Assembly: GCA_913062815.1 (NCBI GenBank)
Contig: CAJXWZ010000014.1
Coordinates: 61,299-125,298 of the forward strand
Origin: an uncultured Colwellia sp.
GTDB lineage: Bacteria; Pseudomonadota; Gammaproteobacteria; Enterobacterales; Alteromonadaceae
Length of the DNA: 64,000 nt
Reading direction: 5' to 3'
Shown here: in pieces, positions 17,954 to 27,131 of the stretch
Layout of the letters: the number at the start of each line of letters is the position of its first letter
Numbering within the stretch: the stretch's first letter is position 1
Program-made: the position numbers and the translations under genes
Notes under the pieces: generated by a model
What the model was told of the DNA's origin: nothing
Databases searched by the model: none
Seen by the model: only the letters and a program-made list of their open reading frames with translations

Positions 17954-18415
17954 TTAGTAAGCAAACTGTGTAACAACAACATTCATGTTATCGCCTATTT
18001 GCTCAACCTTATAACCTGTGCCACCAACTTGTATTGCAGTTGCCGTGTTAAAAGAGCCTACTTGAGTAATTTCTATATCATTACCATTACCTATTTGAGT
18101 AACGTATGCATTATTTCCCAAACCATCTTGATGAACGATGGCAACATTACTATTACCCATTTCAGTAATAGCAACGAAGTTATCACCACTTTGCGTGACT
18201 ACGGCACGGTTATTGTTTCCAAGTTGAGAAATTATTGACACGTTTGAAGAGTTGGCAAACAACGAAGCGCTTAAGTTAGATTCAACTAAATCAGATTTTG
18301 CAGATAAGTCCATTGCCATTATAGGCATGCTTGCGTTTAGAATAAGCACTGCTAAAACTGAACGTTTTAATATACTTATTGTTTTTATCTGTTTCGTTAA
18401 TTTACTTGTCTTCAT
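17954..18415 (-). CDS. Curlin subunit, CsgA/CsgB type
   Basis: A 153-residue secreted protein with five to six curlin repeats: ISQLGNNN, VTQSGDN, ITEMGNSN, VHQDGLGNN, VTQIGNGN, ITQVGSFN and VEQIGDNMN. The size and repeat number fit CsgA or CsgB; I cannot decide between major subunit and nucleator from sequence alone, since only one such small gene is present and the second curlin-like gene is the 696-residue protein at 8837-10927. The ATG at 18415 is chosen because it begins the signal peptide directly; an upstream ATG at 18520 would add 35 residues without homology. First gene of the csg operon, with its promoter in the 18416-18625 region. Confidence 0.85.
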   Translation of the reverse strand: MKTSKLTKQIKTISILKRSVLAVLILNASMPIMAMDLSAKSDLVESNLSASLFANSSNVSIISQLGNNNRAVVTQSGDNFVAITEMGNSNVAIVHQDGLGNNAYVTQIGNGNDIEITQVGSFNTATAIQVGGTGYKVEQIGDNMNVVVTQFAY

Positions 18416-18625
18416 GAGATATTCACTGGTAATTTCATTACCTAATAGACTATAGATCTCTCTGAGTGACAACAATCCGACATTTATGTGATTCAACACA
18501 CCATAACAACTTGAAAACATTATGATTTACATGTTTAACCCTCTAGCAATCAGCAGATCCCATACTTTTTTACTAGATGCTATCTCAACAAAACATTTGT
18601 AAGCTATTGTGCAAAAAAATATAAC

Positions 18626-18650
18626 AAAAAAGGAGCAACTAGCTCCCTTT
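18626..18650 (-). terminator. Terminator at the end of the TonB-receptor transcription unit
   Basis: On the minus strand GGAGC-TAGTT-GCTCC is followed by TTTTTT (plus-strand positions 18632-18646 for the hairpin). It lies downstream of the receptor gene and its scar fragment and separates the polysaccharide locus from the curli operon. Confidence 0.75.
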
Positions 18651-18678
18651 CAATCATTCAACTATTCAACGTGTTAGC

Positions 18679-18825
18679 TTAGTTAGCATCGGTAACAACC
18701 AAATTATCATAACTGGCTGCACTGCTTTACCTTCTAAAACTAACTTTACCACTAGTAGTGGTGCTACCAGATACCGTATCAAGTAGCACACCATCAATAG
18801 AAATACTGATGCCCGTTTTAGTTAC
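18679..18825 (-). pseudogene. 3' remnant of a secreted carbohydrate-related domain gene
   Basis: Directly after the TonB-receptor stop codon and in the same frame, the minus strand reads VTKTGISISIDGVLLDTVSG, then SGKVSFRR, a stop, SSAASYDNLVVTDAN and a final stop. The pattern of sIsIDG..ldT..sGkvsfr and the closing YDNLVVTD resembles the last strands of concanavalin-A-like or carbohydrate-binding domains that end many secreted polysaccharide-degrading enzymes. It has no start codon and an internal stop, so it is a fragment left by a deletion. The parent gene's function is not determinable. Confidence 0.5.
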
Positions 18826-21636
18826 CTAAAATGACGCGCGTAAACCTAATGCATATCTAGGACCTGTTTCTAAGTATTGTAAAAACTGATTTTGATGACG
18901 GCCGTACTTACTGGTTGCTTCATCAGTGATGTTTAACGCTTCAACAAAGACGGTGAAATTATCAGTAATTTCATAACTTGCGCTGGCATCAATTTGCTCA
19001 TACTCACCAACATATTGAGGAGTACCAGTCCAACCAACAAAAGTATCTTGTAAGAACTCATCACGCCAGTTATACGCTACACGCACTTGCAATGGCCCTT
19101 GTTCATAAAAGGCTACAAGGTTCGCAGAATCACTTAACCCTTCTAGCGCAAAAGTTGAGTCGGTACCAAGCTCCGCATTACTATCAATATTGGTATAGTT
19201 TGCTTGTACACCTAAACCATTTTCAAGGGTATGAATCCAGTTAATTTCATAACCGTCAATTTCAGCCGTTTCAATATTACGTGGGCGTTGCACAGTAAAT
19301 TGCTCATGCGGACTAGTTAACAAGTCTACCGTTTCAATGCCATCTTCACGAACAATCCAATCGTCAACATCTTTAGAGAAATAGGCTATTGATAACATGC
19401 TTGCATCGCCATAATACCATTCTAGTGATAAATCGATATTGGTTGAAAGGTAAGGTTTTAAATCAGGGTTTGAGCCTGTTGCCGCATTACCTTCAACCAC
19501 ATGGGTATTGCCATAATTTATCCATGGCGCAACATCATTTAGCGTTGGGCGAGTAATGGTTTTTGAGGTACCTGCTCTAAAAATCACTTCATCGGTAATA
19601 TGCAAGTTAGCAATAATTGATGGCAGCAACTCACTGTAATCAGACGTTTGTTTGGTATAAACAAAATCTCCGTTTGCCGCATAAGTTTTCTCTAACTTGT
19701 TATGAGCATTTGGATCATTTTCTGAAGGAATACCAGGAATAAGATCCACTAATTGTTGAACAGTTCCTTCTGATGTTAAGTCTGTTTGAACATAACGAGC
19801 ACCAGCAACGACATTTAATGGCATGTCACCTAAGTCAAAATCGAAATTGGCTGAAACATATAAAGCTGTTATTGTTTCTTCAACATTATAGCTATTGTCA
19901 GTTTCTACCGCTTTGAAACCACCATTACCGTTAAACAAAGCAACTGCATCATCCAGCCCTGCATGAGCATTTAATAGCTCTAGTGTAGCTGGGTCAGCCA
20001 TCCAAGCAATATAATCATCTACAGATTTAAAGGTATGAGCTAAATCACTAATACCATCCCATCCACCACCTAATGACGTAACTTCTAGCAACTCTTCAGG
20101 CACATATAACTTAACCGCACCATGTTTTGCGTATTGTTTATAAATCCGGCTAGATACTGTATTTTCGTGAAATTCTTGATTACTTTTTTCATTAACACTG
20201 TAATGAGCACCAAATTTAACCGTTGTTAAATGATCGAACTCAGGTTGCCAAGTGAAATCAAATTTCACCCCAATATTTTCAGCATCAATATAATTTCCCC
20301 TAGCTTCATAGTGGGCTGGGAAAATATCACCGATATTTTCTTCTGAAGGAATGGTGCCATTATTTTGAATCAGTTTAGGGTAATTACCACCAGCGGTATA
20401 ATCCCACTCAACATAACCAATAGGCCCAGATTCAATTAAAGTCTGGGTATTGTAACCTTTGTTTTTGTTTCGGGCATTTGACCAAAAAGCATCGGCATTT
20501 AGCTCTAAATTATCACTGAGTATCCAATCAAAATTTAGGCCAAATGAAGCTAAGTCTGATGGACGGCTTGTTTCACGATAAGCAGAAGACATACCTGAGT
20601 TACCATGTTGCATAAAAACAACATTGCGATCAGTTTCTGAGTCTAAAATTGGATCTAAACCTCCAGCCGAACCTTCATAAGCCCCTGTAGGATACCAAAA
20701 CCAACTACCTGCTGCATAACCGTCAGATTTCACATCAAACTCTGAATAAAGTGCATCAGCGGTAATTAATAGGTCATCTGATGCTTGATACTGCACTACT
20801 AGGGTTCCACTGTTTCTTTCTCGAGATTCATTTGTCACTTCTCGTCCCAGTGATTGTGGACGGGTAACATTTTCGAGTACCGTTTGATTAGCTGGATTAG
20901 GATTCCATTTCGGTCCCTTCTTTAATGCTAAATCGCCTGGGACGTTTTGAAAGTTAATAACGGCTTTATTAGTTTGGCTACGTTCTTGGTGGTTAAACGA
21001 TGCAAGTACACCTAAATTACCATCTAGAAAAGTATTACTGACTAAGAATGAAAATTGTGGTTCAGTATCACCACTAGAATCTGTGTGTAAAGCTTTTACA
21101 TTACCTACCGCACGAAATCCCTCTTTATCGAATGGTTTGGCCGTATTGATATTAACAGTACCACCAATACCACCTTCGGTAAGTTCTGCATTACCTGATT
21201 TAAAGACATCAACAGCACTAATGGTTTCTGACGCTAGCGTATCTAGACTAAAAGAACGACCGGCGGTGTCGGTAGCAAGCATACGGCCATTAAATAAAAC
21301 ACTGTTGAATTCTGGTCCTAAGCCACGAATAGTAATAAATTGCCCTTCACCACCACTGCGATCTATTGATACACCGGTGATACGCTGCAAAGACTCAGCA
21401 ATATTAGTATCTGGAAATTTACCGACATCTTCAGCAGAAATGGTATCAACAATATCGTTTGAAAAACGTTTGTTATTCATTGATTGCAATAAACTACCTT
21501 TTATACCTGTAACTTGAATGACTTCAATTTCATCTTCTGCAGTGTTATTTTCTGCTGAAAAAGCGTTACTGATGTGTCCGGCAGTCAAACTTAACGTTAT
21601 TGCTGAAGCTAATAGACTTCTATTTAATTTTTTCAT
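18826..21636 (-). CDS. TonB-dependent outer-membrane receptor (no STN domain)
   Basis: A 936-residue receptor with a signal peptide, a TonB-box-like segment (EIEVIQVTG near residues 35-43), a plug domain (SAEDVGKFPDTNIAESLQRI, then ITIRGLGPEFNSVLFNGR) and a large beta-barrel ending in the outer-membrane signature Phe (LGLRASF). The plug motif is typical of receptors for oligosaccharides in Alteromonadales and Xanthomonadales. It is a clear paralogue of the 22020-25226 receptor but lacks the signalling domain, so it probably acts in uptake only. GGGGAA precedes the ATG. It has its own long upstream region (383 bp) carrying a 32-bp element shared with the sigma-factor gene, suggesting that the ECF sigma drives it (inference). 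Substrate is likely sulfated galacto-oligosaccharide from context. Confidence 0.92.
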   Translation of the reverse strand: MKKLNRSLLASAITLSLTAGHISNAFSAENNTAEDEIEVIQVTGIKGSLLQSMNNKRFSNDIVDTISAEDVGKFPDTNIAESLQRITGVSIDRSGGEGQFITIRGLGPEFNSVLFNGRMLATDTAGRSFSLDTLASETISAVDVFKSGNAELTEGGIGGTVNINTAKPFDKEGFRAVGNVKALHTDSSGDTEPQFSFLVSNTFLDGNLGVLASFNHQERSQTNKAVINFQNVPGDLALKKGPKWNPNPANQTVLENVTRPQSLGREVTNESRERNSGTLVVQYQASDDLLITADALYSEFDVKSDGYAAGSWFWYPTGAYEGSAGGLDPILDSETDRNVVFMQHGNSGMSSAYRETSRPSDLASFGLNFDWILSDNLELNADAFWSNARNKNKGYNTQTLIESGPIGYVEWDYTAGGNYPKLIQNNGTIPSEENIGDIFPAHYEARGNYIDAENIGVKFDFTWQPEFDHLTTVKFGAHYSVNEKSNQEFHENTVSSRIYKQYAKHGAVKLYVPEELLEVTSLGGGWDGISDLAHTFKSVDDYIAWMADPATLELLNAHAGLDDAVALFNGNGGFKAVETDNSYNVEETITALYVSANFDFDLGDMPLNVVAGARYVQTDLTSEGTVQQLVDLIPGIPSENDPNAHNKLEKTYAANGDFVYTKQTSDYSELLPSIIANLHITDEVIFRAGTSKTITRPTLNDVAPWINYGNTHVVEGNAATGSNPDLKPYLSTNIDLSLEWYYGDASMLSIAYFSKDVDDWIVREDGIETVDLLTSPHEQFTVQRPRNIETAEIDGYEINWIHTLENGLGVQANYTNIDSNAELGTDSTFALEGLSDSANLVAFYEQGPLQVRVAYNWRDEFLQDTFVGWTGTPQYVGEYEQIDASASYEITDNFTVFVEALNITDEATSKYGRHQNQFLQYLETGPRYALGLRASF

Positions 21637-22019
21637 TCTATTCCCCTAGTTTTTATAATAAAACCAATGGCTTTTTCGCCATTAATTTGTGTTATTTTTA
21701 AAAGAGGTCATTAATAAATGTTGCTGAGCAATAATTGCATATAGTGACAAACAATTAAGGGTTGTTTATCGGACAGTTACAATCATTAATCGCGCAGAAA
21801 GGGCTGCGCATACTAACGAAAGTTACTTATATATAATCATATAAAAGCTATACAGTATTCTATGTAATTAACGACCTCTATGTCTATCAAACAAACCGAC
21901 ATAAAAAAACCGTAAAAATAAATACTATAAATATGAATTAAAAAGAGATGTTAATGTTAATACAGAAGTAACTAACTGATAATCCAGTAAAGATAATTAT
22001 GTAAAAATAACAGTGAGGA
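21637..22019. other. 383-bp region between the two TonB-receptor genes
   Basis: No gene is visible. It carries the shared 32-bp promoter-like element at 21884-21915 and otherwise AT-rich sequence; a 248-bp untranslated leader would lie between that element and the downstream receptor start. No clear terminator follows the STN-receptor gene, so some read-through is possible. Confidence 0.4.
21884..21915 (-). promoter_or_regulatory. Candidate ECF-sigma promoter element (copy 2)
   Basis: This 32-bp stretch matches 27075-27106 at 28 of 32 positions and lies in the same orientation. On the minus strand it begins TTACGGTTTTTTTA and ends GTTTGTTTGATAG. The other copy lies just upstream of the FecI-like sigma gene, which fits an autoregulated sigma factor also driving the second receptor. 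Assignment as a promoter is inference. Confidence 0.5.
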
Positions 22020-25000
22020 TTAAAATTTTATTCGTATGCCTGCAGCGTAACGAGCGCCTGTTTCAGAAAACTCTAGAAATTGTGCTTGATTTCGACCATA
22101 TTTACTGGTTTTTTCATTAGTTAAATTAATCGCATCAAAATATATTGAGCTGTAGCCATTAAGTTGCCAACTTGCACTAAAATCAAGCTGTTGGTAATCG
22201 GCAACAAAAACCGGTTCATTGGTCCAATTCCATAACGTATGCTGAAGAAATTCATCGCGCCAATTATAAGCTAGCCGAATTTGTTTACCGTTTTTTTGAT
22301 AAAATAACATTAAATTGGCAGAGTCACTCAGCCCTTCTAAAGCAAATAATGAACCTCTTGCAAAATCAACATTGCTATCAACAAAAGTGGCATTGGCTTG
22401 AAAACCAAAACCACTTTTAAAGTTATGAACCCAATTCAATTCAATGCCGTGAATGTTTACCTGTTCACTATTTTCTGGACGATTTACATTAAAGCTATCA
22501 AATATACTGGTTGCCAATGGTTGTTGCATTACCTTAGTGGTACGCACTATCCAATCATCAATGTTTTTGTAAAAGCCAGCTACCGATAACAAGCCCATTT
22601 TTGCGTAATACCACTCTAACGATACATCAGTGTTCGTTGATAAATATGGCGTTAAATCTGGGTTAGATGCCTGTGCAAAATTACCTTGTTCCTCATGGGT
22701 ATTACCATAATTAAACCAAGGCGCAATATCATCAAGTGTCGGTCGGCTAAGTGTTTTTGATAAACCCACTCGAAATAAAAGCGACTCTGTAACATTAAGA
22801 TTGGCGATAATTGAAGGTAGTACGTGGTGATATTTATTGTTTTTTTCAACATTAATAGGCTCACCATTGCTGGTAAAGACTTTATTTAAACGACGAGCGC
22901 TGGGGTTGGAAATATCAGGCACTAAATCATAAAGTTGCTTAATGGTGCCAACCGATAAAATATTAGTGTGGGTGTAACGCACGCCTATTAATAAATCCAA
23001 TGGCATGCTGTTAATATCAAAAGTTAGATTCGTCGATGCATATAATGCGGTAATGTTTTCATCTACCTGGTACGAATCATCGGTTTGTTGTGCAGAAAAA
23101 CCGCCACTAGTATTAAACAAATCCACGGCATCATGCATTTCAGGGTGGGCATTAAGCTGTGCAAGCGTCGAGGGCTGCTCTAACCATGAGAGATAATCAT
23201 CAAGCGATTGAAAACCATAAACCAGGTCAGACAAACCTTGCCAACCTCCCTTTATAGATTTTAGTTCAAGAAAAGGTGTAGGTATTTTTAGGTTAACAGC
23301 AGAGTTACGTGCATAGGTTTTATAAATTGCCCCTGATGTTTCATTTACACTGTATTCAATATTATTTTTTTTATGACTGCTATGGTGCAAACCAAAGTTA
23401 ACTTTACTGATAAGCGTATTATCTATCAGCCAAGTAAAATCAAATTTAACGCCGATATTTTCAGCATCAATATAATTGCCTCTGGCTTCAACATGCGCAG
23501 GAAAAACCTTATCGATATTATTTTCATTGGGTAAAGTATTAAGCCCTTGGTTTAATAACGGATACTCTCCTTGCCCTCTGTAATCATATTCCACATAACC
23601 TTTTGCATTTGATTCAACGACATATTGTTTATTGTAACCTCTGTTACGATTGCGAGCATTCGACCAAAAAACATCACTGATTAAATTAACATTTTCGAGT
23701 AATTGCCAATCAATATTCCCCCCGATTGAGCTTAAGTTTGACGGGCGATGTTGATCACGATAAGCAGAAGAAATGCTGGTAGCGCCATGTTGTAGAAATA
23801 CGACATTACGTTGCACTTCTGTATCTAAAATAGGGTCTTTTCCACCTAAAGCGTCATCATAAGCACCCGTGGGATACCAAAACCAAGTATTGCCGGTATA
23901 GCCACTCGATTTAACATCAAACTCAGAATATAAGCCGTCAAGGGTAAACAACAAATCATCATTAACCTGATATTGCATCACCACTGTCCCACCATTACGT
24001 TCTCTTTCTTCTCTCATAACCTGACGACCAAGCGCTTGTGGCCGGGTAACATTTTCAATAATACGTAATTGGTCATTACCAAAATGAGCGAAAGGACCTT
24101 TATTAAGCGTCATATCACCGACAACATTTTGAAAATTTATTACAGTTTTATTTACTTGCGTGCGTTGTTGATGATTAAAAGAAGCCAAAATGCCCAACTT
24201 ATCATTAAGAAAACTATTGCTCATTAGCACGGAAAACTGTGGCTCGGTTTTATCACTCGATTCTGTATGTAAAAACTCTATCGTGCTAGATAAATGAAAG
24301 CCTTGGTGATCAAAAGGTTTAGCGGTTTTAATATTGACTAAGCCGCCAATACTATCTTCCGATAATACCGCTTGCCCTGATTTATAGACATCAACCATAC
24401 GAATCGTTTCAGAAGCCAGAGTATCTAAACTAAACGCTCGACCTTCAGTATCGGTTGCTAATGCTCTACCATTAAATAACACGCTATTAAACTCAGGCCC
24501 TAACCCTCTGATCGTAATAAAGCGCCCTTCACCGCCACTACGGTCAATTGATACTCCGGTAATTCGCTGCAAAGATTCGGCAATATTTGCATCCGGAAAT
24601 TTACCCACGTCTTCTGCAGAAATACTATCAACGATATATTTAGATAATCGCTTGTTGTTAATTGATTTAGTTAAGCTGTGCCGAATGCCTGTGACAGTAA
24701 TAGTCTCAACGTCATTTACTTGATTATCTTCTGCCGTAACTAATAAGGTTTTATCTACTGCTTCAGCCTTGGTGATTGGTGTTTTAACCTTATCAAGTGG
24801 TATTACAGATATTTTAAGTATGCCATTTTCTGTTAATTGAGCGACTAAACCGGAGCCATCAAGTAGCAGGGCTAAAGCTTCCTTTAAAGTATAACGCCCG
24901 GTTATGCCCGTGGTTCGTTTAGTATTAACTTGGGCAAAGTTAAAAAGAAGCACTGCATCAGTTTGCTCTGCCAACAAGTTAAGTGCAGATGCCGCATTTT

Positions 25001-25226
25001 GAGGTTTTATGTATATTTTGTAACGCTGTAGTAAATCAAGCTTATGCTCTACTTGCAGGTTAATAGAGGAATGATTGTTGGCGTAACCTATCGTGCTTTG
25101 AGTGTTGAAAAGTAATAAAGCAAACAGCCAATAACGCAAGCTGCATAAAACACCATGACGTAGTAACCCAGTTAGCATACTGAGAAACAGAGCTAAGACG
25201 TAAATATAATAAAAAAGCTTAGGCAT
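22020..25226 (-). CDS. TonB-dependent transducer with N-terminal STN signalling domain
   Basis: A 1068-residue receptor. After the signal region, residues ~75-145 form an STN domain (KIYIKPQNAASALNLLAEQT, then GRYTLKEALALLLDGSGL), the periplasmic module through which FecA- and FpvA-type receptors talk to a FecR anti-sigma. Then come a TonB-box region (NDVETITVTG), a plug (SAEDVGKFPDANIAESLQRI, GLGPEFNSVLFNGR) and a barrel ending IRIKF. Upstream on the same strand are the FecR-like and FecI-like genes, completing a surface-signalling set. The receptor closely resembles the 18826-21636 receptor apart from the STN domain. Start is uncertain: a Met at 25178 would give a more usual signal peptide, but neither site has a clear Shine-Dalgarno. 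Substrate inferred from neighbours as galactan oligosaccharide. Confidence 0.92.
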   Translation of the reverse strand: MPKLFYYIYVLALFLSMLTGLLRHGVLCSLRYWLFALLLFNTQSTIGYANNHSSINLQVEHKLDLLQRYKIYIKPQNAASALNLLAEQTDAVLLFNFAQVNTKRTTGITGRYTLKEALALLLDGSGLVAQLTENGILKISVIPLDKVKTPITKAEAVDKTLLVTAEDNQVNDVETITVTGIRHSLTKSINNKRLSKYIVDSISAEDVGKFPDANIAESLQRITGVSIDRSGGEGRFITIRGLGPEFNSVLFNGRALATDTEGRAFSLDTLASETIRMVDVYKSGQAVLSEDSIGGLVNIKTAKPFDHQGFHLSSTIEFLHTESSDKTEPQFSVLMSNSFLNDKLGILASFNHQQRTQVNKTVINFQNVVGDMTLNKGPFAHFGNDQLRIIENVTRPQALGRQVMREERERNGGTVVMQYQVNDDLLFTLDGLYSEFDVKSSGYTGNTWFWYPTGAYDDALGGKDPILDTEVQRNVVFLQHGATSISSAYRDQHRPSNLSSIGGNIDWQLLENVNLISDVFWSNARNRNRGYNKQYVVESNAKGYVEYDYRGQGEYPLLNQGLNTLPNENNIDKVFPAHVEARGNYIDAENIGVKFDFTWLIDNTLISKVNFGLHHSSHKKNNIEYSVNETSGAIYKTYARNSAVNLKIPTPFLELKSIKGGWQGLSDLVYGFQSLDDYLSWLEQPSTLAQLNAHPEMHDAVDLFNTSGGFSAQQTDDSYQVDENITALYASTNLTFDINSMPLDLLIGVRYTHTNILSVGTIKQLYDLVPDISNPSARRLNKVFTSNGEPINVEKNNKYHHVLPSIIANLNVTESLLFRVGLSKTLSRPTLDDIAPWFNYGNTHEEQGNFAQASNPDLTPYLSTNTDVSLEWYYAKMGLLSVAGFYKNIDDWIVRTTKVMQQPLATSIFDSFNVNRPENSEQVNIHGIELNWVHNFKSGFGFQANATFVDSNVDFARGSLFALEGLSDSANLMLFYQKNGKQIRLAYNWRDEFLQHTLWNWTNEPVFVADYQQLDFSASWQLNGYSSIYFDAINLTNEKTSKYGRNQAQFLEFSETGARYAAGIRIKF

Positions 25227-25322
25227 TTAAAATCTTAAGCATATGTAACCTCGAAAAAATAAAGCCCCATATTGTTTTATATGTACTTATAAGTCATTAC
25301 CCACTTAAGTATATTATACGAG

Positions 25323-26441
25323 TTAATTGGCTGATTGTTTGATTGGCGATAAACGCACCTTATTATAACTTAAGCGCTCAACTCTGATAGCAAAGTTAGT
25401 TTGTAAAACCAAGAAGAAGTCTTCAATATCTCCCACTTTAAAACGCCCTCCAATAGTCAGTTGTTTTAACTTTTCGTCAATAATTTCAATATCTACCGTG
25501 GTAAAACGTGAAACTTCAGCAACTACCTGCTCTAGGGACTCACCATTAAAAGTTAATAGCCCTTTCTGCCATGACAAGCGACGTTTCATTTCATCTTCAG
25601 TTATTTGAGTAATATTTCTTAATTGCTGTAGACTGCCATCCGAAATAGCCAATGATACCTGTTGACCTGCATCCAATGTTCCTAAAACTGAAGGTGAACT
25701 ACCAGAATAAGAGTCTATCTCCGTGCTATTAGCATCATTAGCCGTTGCTACTGTTGCTTCTTGTTTAGATAACGCAGCTACAGCAACTCGCCCTTCTGTT
25801 ACCAGTACATCAACGTCTTCATCAGCTAAGTAAACAGAAAATGCCGTACCAACCGCTTCAATACGACCATCGCCAGCATAAACTCGCAATGGATAGTCAT
25901 TATTTTTAGCTACTTCAAAATGAGCTTCACCACGAATAATACGGATATTTCGATAGTTATCATTAAAGGCAACCTCGACCTGACTGTCAGTATTCATATG
26001 CATCACGGTCCCATCGGCTAATAGGGTATGATTTAGCTTACCAATGCCCGTTAAATACAAGCCATTACTTATAAATTGTTCATTTGTAGAAAACACCGTT
26101 GACAGTAATAAACTCGCCGTAAAAACAATTACTGTGGCAGAAAAAGCATACTGCAAACGAGTATTCGCACCAAACCAATCTTTAACGTTAGAAAACAGTG
26201 TTGCTTTACGATGAGTTGCAGCGCAAGCGAGGGGCACCATTAATTCAGTTAAGATATTATCTTGCCAAAATTCATTTAAATTGTTTAGTTCTTCACGGTG
26301 TACTGGACTACGCGCCAACCAAGCTTTAAATTGACTATGCTCTTGCTGTGTTAATGGCTCGTCACCATCAAGTTTTATTATCCAATCAACCGCTTCTTGT
26401 TCGATCACTTTTTGATCGGGGAACTCGATTATATTTTCCAT
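25323..26441 (-). CDS. FecR-like anti-sigma factor / signal transducer
   Basis: A 372-residue inner-membrane protein. The N-terminal DUF4880-type segment (EAVDWIIKLDGDEPLTQQEH to FKAWLARSPVHREEL) binds the sigma factor in this family. A membrane segment follows (YAFSATVIVFTASLLLSTVF, about residues 98-117), then the periplasmic FecR domain (LADGTVMHMNTDSQVEVAF, IRGEAHFEV, GTAFSVY, VTEGRVAV) and a C-terminal STN-like portion (FNGESLEQVVAEVSRF). It transmits substrate binding by the STN receptor to the ECF sigma. Its ATG overlaps the sigma stop codon by one base (TAATG), implying translational coupling. The next gene downstream is the STN receptor. Confidence 0.92.
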   Translation of the reverse strand: MENIIEFPDQKVIEQEAVDWIIKLDGDEPLTQQEHSQFKAWLARSPVHREELNNLNEFWQDNILTELMVPLACAATHRKATLFSNVKDWFGANTRLQYAFSATVIVFTASLLLSTVFSTNEQFISNGLYLTGIGKLNHTLLADGTVMHMNTDSQVEVAFNDNYRNIRIIRGEAHFEVAKNNDYPLRVYAGDGRIEAVGTAFSVYLADEDVDVLVTEGRVAVAALSKQEATVATANDANSTEIDSYSGSSPSVLGTLDAGQQVSLAISDGSLQQLRNITQITEDEMKRRLSWQKGLLTFNGESLEQVVAEVSRFTTVDIEIIDEKLKQLTIGGRFKVGDIEDFFLVLQTNFAIRVERLSYNKVRLSPIKQSAN

Positions 26442-27025
26442 TATTTTTCACCTTCCATGCTTTGTTTCATTGTTGAAGTTTCAGCGGAATTTTCTGTGTT
26501 ATGTTCACGCATATAGTTACGACAAACTTCTAAACCAAGTTTTAGGTGTTTTTCGACACTGCTTAGGGAAATGCCAAGATGCTCTGCGATTTCTTTATGT
26601 TTTAAACCATGTACTTTTCGTAATAAATAAACTTTACGAGATTTTTCCGGCAAAGTTGCCACTGCCTGACAATACTTGCCGAGCGATTGCTCTGCTTCTA
26701 TCTCATGTTCAATTGTTGCAGTTTCACCAAGATTAACTTCAGTCTGACACTCTTCAATGTACCCGGTCATCTGTCGTGACTTTCGACTTAGTTCATTTAA
26801 TGCCAGGTTTTTAGCGATACTAAATAGAAACGCTTTAGGTTGCTCAATTTCGCGATCTTTTTCAGTGGTAAACGCTTTTAAATAAGTTTCTTGTACGACA
26901 TCTTCAATATCTTGCTCGCGATTAAGAAAACCTCGAAGAAACTTTTTCAAAAAGGTATTGTTTTCTAACCAAACAGTCGAAATTCGGCCAGGGGACTTAT
27001 TATTTTCTTTACCCGTTATTGTCAT
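26441..27025 (-). CDS. FecI-like ECF RNA polymerase sigma factor
   Basis: A 194-residue ECF sigma factor with region 2 (REQDIEDVVQETYLKAF, FLFSIAKNLALNEL) and region 4 (LPEKSRKVYLLRKVHGLKHK, EIAEHLGISLSSVEKHL). It is followed, with a one-base overlap, by the FecR-like anti-sigma and then the STN receptor, so it should be activated by extracellular ligand. The ATG at 27025 is preferred to a GTG six codons upstream. It follows the sulfatase gene after about 105 bases that include a 32-bp element also found before the second receptor; autoregulation through that element is plausible. The known FecI class controls iron uptake, but here no siderophore gene is near, and galactan enzymes are. Confidence 0.92.
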   Translation of the reverse strand: MTITGKENNKSPGRISTVWLENNTFLKKFLRGFLNREQDIEDVVQETYLKAFTTEKDREIEQPKAFLFSIAKNLALNELSRKSRQMTGYIEECQTEVNLGETATIEHEIEAEQSLGKYCQAVATLPEKSRKVYLLRKVHGLKHKEIAEHLGISLSSVEKHLKLGLEVCRNYMREHNTENSAETSTMKQSMEGEK

Positions 27026-27074
27026 ACTCAATAATACCTTCACGCGAAATCAAACGCTGAACAACCAACTTACC

Positions 27075-27106
27075 CTATTAAACAAACTAACTTAAAAAAA
27101 CCGTAA
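27075..27106 (-). promoter_or_regulatory. Candidate ECF-sigma promoter element (copy 1)
   Basis: On the minus strand it begins TTACGGTTTTTTTA and ends GTTTGTTTAATAG, 50 bases before the sigma ATG. It differs from the copy at 21884-21915 at only four positions, although the surrounding non-coding sequence is unrelated. Confidence 0.5.
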
Positions 27107-27131
27107 TTTTAATAAAATAGAATTATAAAAA

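Noticed and set aside
18416..18520. 35-residue N-terminal extension of the curlin subunit
   Set aside because: The ATG at 18415 is followed directly by a signal peptide; the extension would bury it.
21083..21517. 144-residue plus-strand frame opposite the TonB-receptor gene
   Set aside because: It lies entirely antisense to the conserved plug-domain coding region of the receptor and shows no protein features.
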